From: ZLKRG44 sp964555705
GTDB taxonomy: Bacteria; Planctomycetota; Phycisphaerae; Phycisphaerales; SM1A02
Assembly (NCBI GenBank): GCA_964555705.1
Contig: CAZKTN010000001.1
Span: forward strand, 1 to 64,000
Length of the DNA stretch: 64,000 bases
Direction: 5' to 3'
How positions within the stretch are numbered: the first letter of the stretch is position 1; each line of letters starts with the position of its first letter. This document shows, piece by piece, positions 36,485 to 44,226 of the stretch. Position numbers and translations under genes: made by a program. The notes beneath the pieces are model-generated. The model was not told the origin of the DNA. It made no database searches and was given only the letters and a program-made list of their open reading frames with translations.

Positions 36485-37089
36485 GCGGCGCTCCTCGGCG
36501 CGGGGCGCAGCATGTGGCCGGCGCGCCAGATGTACGGGAGCGCGCTGGCCACAGTGGCGACCAGCATGCCCCAGATCAGGATCCCCGACGTGATGCGCCA
36601 GAACTCCGACGCCCCGATGGACGGGACGGCGGCCACCGCCAGCGCCACAGGAATCGCCAGGCACTGGAGCAGCATCTTCACCTTCCCGGCCCAGTCCGCT
36701 GGGAAGGCGCCACCGGCAGACTCAACGACCGCCCGGACGCTCGTGACGAGCAGCTCACGTCCGAGCACCAGGATGGCCATCCATGTCGCGATGCCGCTCC
36801 GGGAGGCCATCTCGCCACCCGCAAGGAGGATCAGTCCGCCGATCACAAGCACTTTGTCCACAAAGGGATCCATCACGCGACCGAAGGGCGTGACGGCATC
36901 CCAGCGCCTAGCGAGGTAGCCGTCCACGACGTCCGTTGCGGCCGCAAACGCGAAGAGGCAGACCGCGATCCAGCCGCTCCTGGCCTCTGGCTCGCCCGGC
37001 AAGTTGGACACGACCACGAAGAACGCGATCGCGACACCAAGCCGCATCGAGGTGATCACGTTCGGCAATGCGCGAAGTCGCGGAAGCAC
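36481..37089 (-). CDS. pgsA: CDP-diacylglycerol-glycerol-3-phosphate 3-phosphatidyltransferase
   Basis: A 202-aa inner-membrane CDP-alcohol phosphatidyltransferase making phosphatidylglycerophosphate. The family signature D-G-x2-A-R-x8-G-x3-D-x3-D is present as DVVDGYLARR followed by FGRVMDPFVDK (about residues 55-80). Six hydrophobic stretches are visible. The GTG start at 37089 is preceded at exactly 6 bp by TAGGAT on this strand. It is directly followed by pgpA, the next step in the pathway, and is divergent from nuoJ. Confidence 0.9.
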   Translation of the reverse strand: MLPRLRALPNVITSMRLGVAIAFFVVVSNLPGEPEARSGWIAVCLFAFAAATDVVDGYLARRWDAVTPFGRVMDPFVDKVLVIGGLILLAGGEMASRSGIATWMAILVLGRELLVTSVRAVVESAGGAFPADWAGKVKMLLQCLAIPVALAVAAVPSIGASEFWRITSGILIWGMLVATVASALPYIWRAGHMLRPAPRSAA

Positions 37090-37095
37090 CGGCGG

Positions 37096-37101
37096 ATCCT
37101 A
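37096..37101 (-). promoter_or_regulatory. -10-like TAGGAT 6 bp before the pgsA GTG
   Basis: On the minus strand TAGGAT precedes the GTG at 37089 by 6 bp, consistent with a leaderless pgsA-pgpA transcript. Confidence 0.35.
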
Positions 37102-37206
37102 GCCCTGAGCGGTCCGGTCGAGGGCGCTCACGCACGGATGCGCCATGTCCCACATCTCGTGGCGGTCCGTTGACTGACCACATCATCCTGCGGACACGCG
37201 CGGTCG

Positions 37207-37235
37207 TTGCGGGTGTCACGATCGGGCTCTATGCT
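37207..37235 (+). promoter_or_regulatory. nuo operon promoter
   Basis: TTGCGG (37207-37212), 17-bp spacer, TATGCT (37230-37235), predicting a start near 37242. It favours ATG 37284 over the upstream TTG 37170 as the nuoJ start. Confidence 0.5.
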
Positions 37236-37283
37236 TCCGCGCTCGGCGAACCCCTACGCCCCCGCCTCATCCCCACCAACGAG

Positions 37284-38243
37284 ATGCAGCCGATTCACTT
37301 CTACGCAGCGTGTGCGGTCGCAGCCGCGGCCCTCTACGCGCTCATGAGGCCCAAGGGCCGCGCGGTGCGTGCGGGCGCGACGGTCGTGGGATTTGCCGCG
37401 GTTGCGTGGATGCTCGCGACGGTTGCGTCTGCGCTGCCCGGACCCACTGGCCGCTTCGCGCTGATCGGGCTTGCCGCATTCGTGGGCCTTTCCGGCGCCG
37501 TGAGGCTGGTCACCCATCCCAAGCCGATCTACGCGGCGCTCTACTTCGTGCTCGTCATCGTGTCGAGCGCGGTGCTCTACGTGCTGCTGAACGCCGATTT
37601 CGTCGCGTTCTCGATGATCATCGTGTACGCGGGCGCGATCCTCATCACGTACATGTTCGTGCTCATGCTCGCCCAGCAGGCCTCGATGGAGGCAGGCGTT
37701 GCGGGCGAGCCCGAGTACGACCGGCTTCCGCGCGAGCCGGCCACGGCCGTGATCGCAGGATTCGTGCTCCTTGCCGTGCTTGGCACGGCTTCCATGCGCG
37801 GCGCAGCGGCGCCCGATGCCGCACGCACCGAGTGGAATGCCGTCGAGTCACGGTGGCGCGACCTCGAGTCGATGCCGAGGCTGCTCCTTGAGCGCGCAAG
37901 GGACATGAACCCGGCGGTTCAGGCGGTCGTGGACCCGGAGGGCGGACGTGCCCTGAGCGTGCGGTCCGACGGCAGCGCTGTCGTGATGGTCCGCGTCGAA
38001 GGCAGCGAGTCCCCACAGCCGATGACGCTCCCGCCCGAGGCGCTGCCGGAGAACTCGCGCACGCTGGGCCTTGCGCTCGTGGGCCAGTTCCCTGCGAGCC
38101 TGGAGCTTGCGGCCGTGATCCTGCTGATGGCAATGCTCGGCGCCGTCGTGCTTGCGCGACGCCAGGGCGACCTCGCTGAGGATGAGCGCCGAGGGCTCGC
38201 CGGGCTCTCCCGCCTCGTTGATGGAGGGGAGGAACGCCGATGA
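37284..38243 (+). CDS. nuoJ: NADH-quinone oxidoreductase subunit J
   Basis: A 319-aa membrane subunit of respiratory complex I. The core is recognised by VRLVTHPKPIYAALYFVL and IIVYAGAILITYMFVLML, with the pi-bulge helix typical of NuoJ. The protein is longer than E. coli NuoJ (184 aa): two extra hydrophobic helices precede the core and a soluble insertion of about 100 residues with Arg/Pro and acidic stretches precedes the last helix. ATG 37284 is chosen from the promoter position; TTG 37170 is possible. nuoK overlaps its stop. Genes A to I of complex I are not in the window. Confidence 0.85.
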   Translation: MQPIHFYAACAVAAAALYALMRPKGRAVRAGATVVGFAAVAWMLATVASALPGPTGRFALIGLAAFVGLSGAVRLVTHPKPIYAALYFVLVIVSSAVLYVLLNADFVAFSMIIVYAGAILITYMFVLMLAQQASMEAGVAGEPEYDRLPREPATAVIAGFVLLAVLGTASMRGAAAPDAARTEWNAVESRWRDLESMPRLLLERARDMNPAVQAVVDPEGGRALSVRSDGSAVVMVRVEGSESPQPMTLPPEALPENSRTLGLALVGQFPASLELAAVILLMAMLGAVVLARRQGDLAEDERRGLAGLSRLVDGGEERR

Positions 38244-38617
38244 TGCCGGCCCTGGCCATGGCGATGCAGGACGGCGCGCTCGCCGAGCTGCCCGAAACGC
38301 TGCGCGCGGCTCCCTCTGGCGAGATCGCGGCGGCGCTCCTGATCAGCGCCCTCCTGCTTGCGATCGGCGTCGTCGGGTTCCTCTCGAGGCGCAACATGAT
38401 CATCATGTTCCTGTGCACGGAACTGATGTTCCAGGGTGCGGCGCTCGCGATGGTCGCCTTCAGCCGCCATCACATGGACGTGTCGGGCCAGGTGTTCGTG
38501 ATCTTCATCCTGACGGTTGCCGCCGCTGAGGCGGCGCTGGCCCTTGGACTTGTCGTGCTGCTGCACCGGCGGCGCGAGACGCTCAGTGCTGAGGCATGGG
38601 GAGAGCTTGGCGAATGA
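38240..38617 (+). CDS. nuoK: NADH-quinone oxidoreductase subunit K
   Basis: A 125-aa MrpC-like subunit with three transmembrane helices. The key proton-path glutamates are visible: CTELMFQGA in helix 2 and AAAEAALALGL in helix 3, with FLSRRNMIIMF between helices 1 and 2. It has a 25-residue N-terminal extension relative to the usual 100 aa. ATG overlaps the nuoJ stop (ATGA) and its own stop overlaps the nuoL ATG, so the three are translationally coupled. Confidence 0.9.
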   Translation: MMPALAMAMQDGALAELPETLRAAPSGEIAAALLISALLLAIGVVGFLSRRNMIIMFLCTELMFQGAALAMVAFSRHHMDVSGQVFVIFILTVAAAEAALALGLVVLLHRRRETLSAEAWGELGE

Positions 38618-40791
38618 TGCTCGCGCAGTCCATCCCGACGGCCACCGTGTCCGAGTCGATGTCGTGGGTCGGCCTCGCCCTGCTGTTCCCGCTCATCAGC
38701 GCGGTGCTCTGCACGCTGATGGCCGCGCTCCGTTTCCGCGGCAAGGGTCCCGCCATCGTCACCGCGATCGCGCTCGGCGCGAGCTTTGCGGTGATCCTGC
38801 GCGCGTACCTGACCTACTCGGGCACCCCGGTCGTCATCCCGATATTCGACTGGATCGACTTCCAGTGGTCCGGCGGAGGCACGTTCAAGTCGTTCGCGGC
38901 GAACATGTCGCTGTACGTCGACAGGCTCACGCTGTTCTGGATGCTCTTCGTGACTGGGCTGGGCACCCTGATCACGGTGTACGCCAGCGAGTACATGGAG
39001 TCGGACCGGGGCACCGGCTACTGCAGGTTCTTCTTCGGGATCAGCATCTTCCTGGCGTCGATGACGGCGCTCGTGATGAGCGACAACCTCTTGATGCTGT
39101 ACCTCGGCTGGGAGGGCGTGGGCCTCGCGAGCTACCTCCTCATTGGCTACTACTACACGCGTCCGTCGGCGGTGGCGGCGGCGAAGAAGGCCTTCATCGT
39201 CAACCGCATCGGAGACCTCGGGCTCGCGCTGGGCATCTTCCTGATCTGGTCCAACTACGGCACCGTGCAGTACGACACGCTCTTCGCCGCGCTGTCGTCG
39301 GGCGGATGGTCGGGCTCCGACTGGGACAAGTCGCTGATCCCCTACCTGCTGATGCTCGGCGCCTTCGGCAAGAGCGCGCAGATTCCGCTCTACGTGTGGC
39401 TCCCGGACGCAATGGAGGGCCCGACGCCAGTGTCCGCGCTCATCCACGCCGCCACCATGGTGACGGCGGGCGTCTACCTGATCGCGCGCACCTACCCGCT
39501 TTTCGAACTGCACCCGGATGCGCTGACGACAGTGGCGTGGATCGGCGGCGGCACTGCGCTCCTCGCGGCAACGATCGGCATGGCGCAGTACGACATGAAG
39601 CGGGTCTTTGCGTACTCGACGATCTCGCAGCTCGGCTACATGTTCCTGGGGCTCGGCGTGGGCAGCACCTTCGCGGCCGCATACCACACGTTCACGCACG
39701 CGTTCTTCAAGGCCCTCCTGTTCCTCACCGCCGGCGCCGTGATGCACGGCTTCGGAGGCCAGCTCGACATCCGCAAGCTCAGCGGCCTCCTCAAGGTGCC
39801 TGGGTTCCGCATCGTCGGATGGACGATGCTCGTCGGGTGCCTGTGGCTCTCGGCCTTGCCCTACAGCGCGGCCTTCTTCTCGAAGGACGAGATCATCCTG
39901 GCTGCGTTCATCAACGGCGACCGCGCGATCCCTGCGCTCGGATGGATCGCGCTCGGCACTGCGGCGCTCACCGCCTACTACACCTTCCGCGTGTGGTTCC
40001 GTGTGTGGCTCGGCCCGGTGCGCTTCGAGCCGGATCCCGTGGAGATGGCGCACATGGCAGCGGCGCACGGCGCCGACCATGGACATGACGCGCACCACGG
40101 GCACGATGCGCATGGCCACGACTCAAGCCACGCTGCCGCGCACGGGCACGGCGATTCGCACGATTTCCATCCCCACGCGCCTCGGCTGGCGATCAATGGC
40201 GTGCTGGTGATCCTCGGCATTGGCGCCATCCTCGCGGGCCTTCCCAGCTACCTCGTGATGGCAGGCCGGGAGAGCGAGAACTGGGTGCAGTGGATGATCG
40301 CGGGGTCGTCTGCGTACCAGGGCGCTGGCACTCCAGGCGGCGACCACAGCCACGCCACGATCCTGGGCATGGATGCGCACCGCGCCATGCTGCTGCTGGG
40401 AAGCTGCGCCACGTTCGGAGGCATCGGCGTGGCCGCGTGGCTCCACCTGCTCTCCCGCGGTTCGGCCGACCGTCTCCGCAATGCGATGCTCGCCAACCCG
40501 CTCACGCGCTGGATCCCCATCGGCGCGGAGCGCAAGTGGATGGTGGACGAGTTCTACCACGCCCTGCTGCGCCTGCCGCTCTGGATTGGCGGCCAGATCA
40601 TGAGCTTTGCGGATCGGCACGTGCTCGATGGCGCGATCGTCAGCGGTCTCGGGAAACTGCCCCTCGCGCTCGGCCGGCTCTTCCGCCCGCTGTACGGCGG
40701 TCCGCTGCAGGGCTACGCGGTGACGATGGCAGGCGGCGTTGCGCTGGTCCTTGCGTGGGTCGTGTGGATGTGGACGAGAGGAGCGCACTGA
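38614..40791 (+). CDS. nuoL: NADH-quinone oxidoreductase subunit L with His-rich loop
   Basis: A 725-aa antiporter-like proton-pumping subunit, with the conserved core GWEGVGLASYLLIGYY, QIPLYVWLPDAMEGPTPVSA and HAFFKALLFLTAGAV, and a long C-terminal lateral helix region. Between the core and the C-terminal part, residues about 478-525 form a loop unusually dense in histidine (repeats such as HGHDAHHGHDAHGHD). This is outside the conserved fold and may bind metal. It lies in the nuoJKLMN run, 4 bp overlapping nuoK. Confidence 0.94.
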   Translation: MMLAQSIPTATVSESMSWVGLALLFPLISAVLCTLMAALRFRGKGPAIVTAIALGASFAVILRAYLTYSGTPVVIPIFDWIDFQWSGGGTFKSFAANMSLYVDRLTLFWMLFVTGLGTLITVYASEYMESDRGTGYCRFFFGISIFLASMTALVMSDNLLMLYLGWEGVGLASYLLIGYYYTRPSAVAAAKKAFIVNRIGDLGLALGIFLIWSNYGTVQYDTLFAALSSGGWSGSDWDKSLIPYLLMLGAFGKSAQIPLYVWLPDAMEGPTPVSALIHAATMVTAGVYLIARTYPLFELHPDALTTVAWIGGGTALLAATIGMAQYDMKRVFAYSTISQLGYMFLGLGVGSTFAAAYHTFTHAFFKALLFLTAGAVMHGFGGQLDIRKLSGLLKVPGFRIVGWTMLVGCLWLSALPYSAAFFSKDEIILAAFINGDRAIPALGWIALGTAALTAYYTFRVWFRVWLGPVRFEPDPVEMAHMAAAHGADHGHDAHHGHDAHGHDSSHAAAHGHGDSHDFHPHAPRLAINGVLVILGIGAILAGLPSYLVMAGRESENWVQWMIAGSSAYQGAGTPGGDHSHATILGMDAHRAMLLLGSCATFGGIGVAAWLHLLSRGSADRLRNAMLANPLTRWIPIGAERKWMVDEFYHALLRLPLWIGGQIMSFADRHVLDGAIVSGLGKLPLALGRLFRPLYGGPLQGYAVTMAGGVALVLAWVVWMWTRGAH

Positions 40792-40792
40792 G

Positions 40793-42517
40793 ATGGGTTC
40801 CTCGATGTCTCCGCAACTGACCATCTGGGCCTCGATCCTGCTCCCGCTCGCGGCCGCTGGGATCATCCCGCTCGCCGCGGCGCGCCACGCGAAGTGGATC
40901 GCGACCGCCGGATCGTTCCTGTCGCTCGGCGCGATCACGCTGCACGCCTGGCACTTCCCCGCATGGATGACCGGCGCGGTGGTGCCCGATGCGCCGGGAC
41001 CCGAGTGGATCCCAGGCCTGGGCATCACGCTTTCGGTAGGGTTCGACTCCGTTGCGCTGCTGCTCGCGCTGCTCACGGCGTTCCTGATGCCGCTGTGCCT
41101 CATCGGCAGCTTCACGGCCGTGCAGGAGCGCGAGCGCGAGTACTACGCGTGGTTCAGCGTGCTCGCGGGCGCGATGCTGCTGGCCTTCGCCGCGAAGGAC
41201 GCAATCCTCTTCTACATCGGCTACGAGTTCACCCTCATCCCGATGACGCTGCTCATTGCGATCTACGGCGGCACCGAGCGCCGGCCGGCTGCGATCAAGT
41301 ACTTCCTCTACACGTTCCTCGGGTCGCTGTTCATGCTTGCCGGACTGCTCTACCTCGCGTGGCAGCACCGTGAGTCGACGGGCCAGTGGAGCTTCGACAT
41401 CGCAGCCCTCACCGCGACCGCCGTGAGGCTTCCGTCGTCCACCCAGTTCTGGCTCTTTGCGGCGCTGATCTGCGGGTTCGCCGTGAAGATCCCCCTCTTC
41501 CCGGTGCACACCTGGCTGCCGCTCGCCCACGACCAGGCGCCCACCGGCGGCTCGGTCATCCTGGCGGGATCGATGCTCAAGCTCGGCAGCTACGGCGTGT
41601 ACCGCTTCGCGATGCCGATGGCGCCTGCCGGCGGCGTCGAGCTCATGGTGCTGATGGGCATCCTGTGCCTGGTGGCGATCGTCTACGCGTCGCTCATCTG
41701 CTGGGTGCAGCAGGATGCCAAGAAGCTCGTTGCGTACTCGTCGGTGGCGCACCTGGGGCTGAGCATGCTCGGGCTCTTCTCGCTGAACCCGCTGGGCGCC
41801 GAGGGAAGCGTCTTCTACTGGGTCAACCACGGGCTCTCGACGGGCGCGCTCTTCCTCTGCATCGGCATGTTCTACGAGCGCTACCACACCAAGGACATGG
41901 AGCGGCTCGGAGGCCTCGCGCGCGTGATGCCGGTGTGGGCATGCTTCATGGTGTTCTTCGTGATGGCGAGTGCCGGACTTCCGGGCCTGAACGGGTTTGT
42001 CGGCGAGATCCTCTGCATCGGAGGCACGTTCATTGCGGAGCACGATGCGCAGTCCGGCTATCCCGGAGTACTCGGCCCGTCGTTCGCTGTCGTCGCGGGC
42101 ACCGGCATGATCCTTGCTGCGATGTACCTGCTGATCCTGCTCGGAAAGATCGTGTGGGGACCGCTCCGCGAGCCGCACGACGACCACTCCGAGCCGAGCG
42201 GGCACCCGGTCGAGGCCCACGCGAAGCTTCCGCGCGACCTGAGTGCGAGGGAGATCGGGATCCTTGTGCCGCTGGCAGTCGCATGCCTGGTGCTCGGCCT
42301 CTACCCCAAGCCAATGCTGGAGGCGATCGCGCCGTGCGTGGAGAAGACGCTCGCCGCATACCCCGCCCAGGTCGAGCGGGTCCGTGCGGCCGAGACCGTG
42401 ATGGGCAGCAGCCCATCTCCGGACGGGCGCGCAGCCGCGGGCCCATCTTCGGATGCGCCTGCCACCGCCGTGGCCGCGACAACCCCTGCCGGAACTGACG
42501 GGATGGTGACCCCATGA
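40793..42517 (+). CDS. nuoM: NADH-quinone oxidoreductase subunit M
   Basis: A 574-aa antiporter-like subunit of the membrane arm. It has the FYIGYEFTLIPMTLLI segment with the conserved glutamate, KIPLFPVHTWLPLAHDQAPTGGSV and AYSSVAHLGLSMLGLFS. A GAGGAG ribosome binding site precedes ATG 40793, one base after the nuoL stop. The C-terminal 40 residues are a Pro/Ala-rich soluble tail. nuoN overlaps the stop (ATGA). Confidence 0.94.
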   Translation: MGSSMSPQLTIWASILLPLAAAGIIPLAAARHAKWIATAGSFLSLGAITLHAWHFPAWMTGAVVPDAPGPEWIPGLGITLSVGFDSVALLLALLTAFLMPLCLIGSFTAVQEREREYYAWFSVLAGAMLLAFAAKDAILFYIGYEFTLIPMTLLIAIYGGTERRPAAIKYFLYTFLGSLFMLAGLLYLAWQHRESTGQWSFDIAALTATAVRLPSSTQFWLFAALICGFAVKIPLFPVHTWLPLAHDQAPTGGSVILAGSMLKLGSYGVYRFAMPMAPAGGVELMVLMGILCLVAIVYASLICWVQQDAKKLVAYSSVAHLGLSMLGLFSLNPLGAEGSVFYWVNHGLSTGALFLCIGMFYERYHTKDMERLGGLARVMPVWACFMVFFVMASAGLPGLNGFVGEILCIGGTFIAEHDAQSGYPGVLGPSFAVVAGTGMILAAMYLLILLGKIVWGPLREPHDDHSEPSGHPVEAHAKLPRDLSAREIGILVPLAVACLVLGLYPKPMLEAIAPCVEKTLAAYPAQVERVRAAETVMGSSPSPDGRAAAGPSSDAPATAVAATTPAGTDGMVTP

Positions 42518-44151
42518 TGGGCATGGAATCGATGGGACCGCGCCTTGGACTGCTCGTCCCCGAGATGATCCTCTTCGCCGGGGCGGTGCTCGCGTCGGTG
42601 ATCGGACTCTCGCGCAGCGCGGGCGTCCGGCGCTCCGTACCGCTGTGGTGCATCGTGGCGCTCGTTGCGGCAGCCTTCGTCTCCGTCGAGACGTGGACGC
42701 AGGAGCGCGCGTCCGCCGCACAGCTCCTCTTCCCCTCGATGGGTTCCTTTGTGAAGCCGATGCTCGCCCTTATGGGGGTGCTGCTCCTGCTTCCGAGCAT
42801 CGGTGCCATCGACCGGGGTGTCGAGGGGGCGATTGCCTCTGGCCGCCAGGCCTTCGATGCGCTCCGCGTCATGCGCGGCGAGCACTACGCGTTTGCGCTC
42901 TTCAGCATTGCCGGCGCGATGCTGCTCTGCGGCGCAAGCGACCTCATCTGGCTCTTCCTCGCGCTCGAGCTCGTGTCGCTGCCGACCTACATCATGGTCG
43001 CGCTCGGCCGCAGCAGCAGGAAGGCGCAGGAGGCGGGCGTCAAGTACTTCTTCCTTGGCGCCCTCAGCACGGCGCTGTTCCTGTACGGGTTCGCGCTGAT
43101 CTACGGATCGACCGGCACGCTGCAGCTCGCTGGGATCCGGGACGCGTTCGCGTCGCAGGCGGCCGCGGGCGGGATCGACATGACGGGCCTCGCAGGCCTC
43201 TGCCTTGCGGTGCTTGGCCTCTGCTTCAAGATCACTGCGGTCCCAATGCACTTCTACGCGCCCGACGTGTATGAGGGCGCCGCCGTCCACGTCAGCGCGT
43301 TCCTGGCATTCGTGCCGAAGGTGGCAGGGTTCGTGGCGCTGGCCGTGCTCCTCGGCACGGCCGGATGGACGGGACATGCGCTTATCGCCGCCGATGGCGT
43401 GCGTGTGGCGTACACCGGTCTCCCTGAGCCTGTCGCCGCCGTGCTGTGGATGTCCGCCGTGCTCACGATGACGCTCGGCAACGTGGGCGCGCTCATGCAG
43501 CGCTCGATCAAGCGCACGCTCGCCTACAGCTCCGTCAGCCATTCCGGCTACATGATGATCGGGCTCATCGTGGGGACCCCTGCAGGCATCAATGCGCTCT
43601 TCTTCTACCTGCTCTGCTACGGCATCATGACGACGGCGTCATTCGCGGCGCTTGCCGCGCTGGAGCGCTCAGGCGAGGAAGTGGACTCCTTCGACGACAT
43701 CGCGGGACTGCGCGTGCGCCACCCCGCCGTCGCGTGGATGCTGGCAATCTCCGCGGTGTCGCTTGTGGGCATCCCGCCGATGCTCGGCTTCTTCGGCAAG
43801 CTGGCGCTCTTCATGGCGGCGTTCGAGAGCGGCCAGGTCACGCTTGTGGTGATCGCCGTGATCAACAGCGCGGTCAGCGCGTGGTACTACCTCCGGCTGG
43901 CGATCGTCCCGCTCGTCGCACCCCCGTCGGCGCGCAGCGCGACCGTCGTCTCGGCACCGAGCCGGTGGCCGGCGATCTGCGCTGTCGTGTGCGGTGTCGG
44001 CTCGGTCATTGTGCCGCTTGCCGCGTCCCGGCTGCTGCAGGCATCGGAGCGCGCCAGCGAGGGCTACGGCGCGGACTCGGCCATCGCAGGTGACGAAGGC
44101 CGCCCCGCCGATGGTGGCGGCATGTATACTTCGCGACTCACGCGACCGTAG
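42514..44151 (+). CDS. nuoN: NADH-quinone oxidoreductase subunit N
   Basis: A 545-aa antiporter-like subunit and the last gene of the nuoJKLMN run. Core motifs include FLALELVSLPTYIMVAL, FKITAVPMHFYAPDVYEGA and AYSSVSHSGYMMIGL. The stop codon TAG (44149-44151) lies inside tRNA-Arg, whose 5' end is at 44142, so the last three codons and the stop belong to both genes. A TATACT box (44125-44130) for the tRNA lies within the last codons. Confidence 0.94.
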   Translation: MMGMESMGPRLGLLVPEMILFAGAVLASVIGLSRSAGVRRSVPLWCIVALVAAAFVSVETWTQERASAAQLLFPSMGSFVKPMLALMGVLLLLPSIGAIDRGVEGAIASGRQAFDALRVMRGEHYAFALFSIAGAMLLCGASDLIWLFLALELVSLPTYIMVALGRSSRKAQEAGVKYFFLGALSTALFLYGFALIYGSTGTLQLAGIRDAFASQAAAGGIDMTGLAGLCLAVLGLCFKITAVPMHFYAPDVYEGAAVHVSAFLAFVPKVAGFVALAVLLGTAGWTGHALIAADGVRVAYTGLPEPVAAVLWMSAVLTMTLGNVGALMQRSIKRTLAYSSVSHSGYMMIGLIVGTPAGINALFFYLLCYGIMTTASFAALAALERSGEEVDSFDDIAGLRVRHPAVAWMLAISAVSLVGIPPMLGFFGKLALFMAAFESGQVTLVVIAVINSAVSAWYYLRLAIVPLVAPPSARSATVVSAPSRWPAICAVVCGVGSVIVPLAASRLLQASERASEGYGADSAIAGDEGRPADGGGMYTSRLTRP

Positions 44152-44215
44152 CTCAACTGGATAGAGCACGAGCCTACGAAGCTCGGGGTTGCAGGTTCGA
44201 CTCCTGCCGGTCGCG
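44142..44215 (+). tRNA. tRNA-Arg (anticodon ACG)
   Basis: Cloverleaf: acceptor GCGACCG/CGGTCGC, D arm GCTC/GAGC, anticodon stem CGAGC/GCTCG with loop CTACGAA (anticodon ACG, presumably modified to ICG), T arm GCAGG-TTCGACT-CCTGC, discriminator G. CCA is not encoded. Its first 10 bases overlap the end of nuoN, and polX starts 11 bp after it. Confidence 0.95.
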
Positions 44216-44226
44216 CTTTCCCCGCC

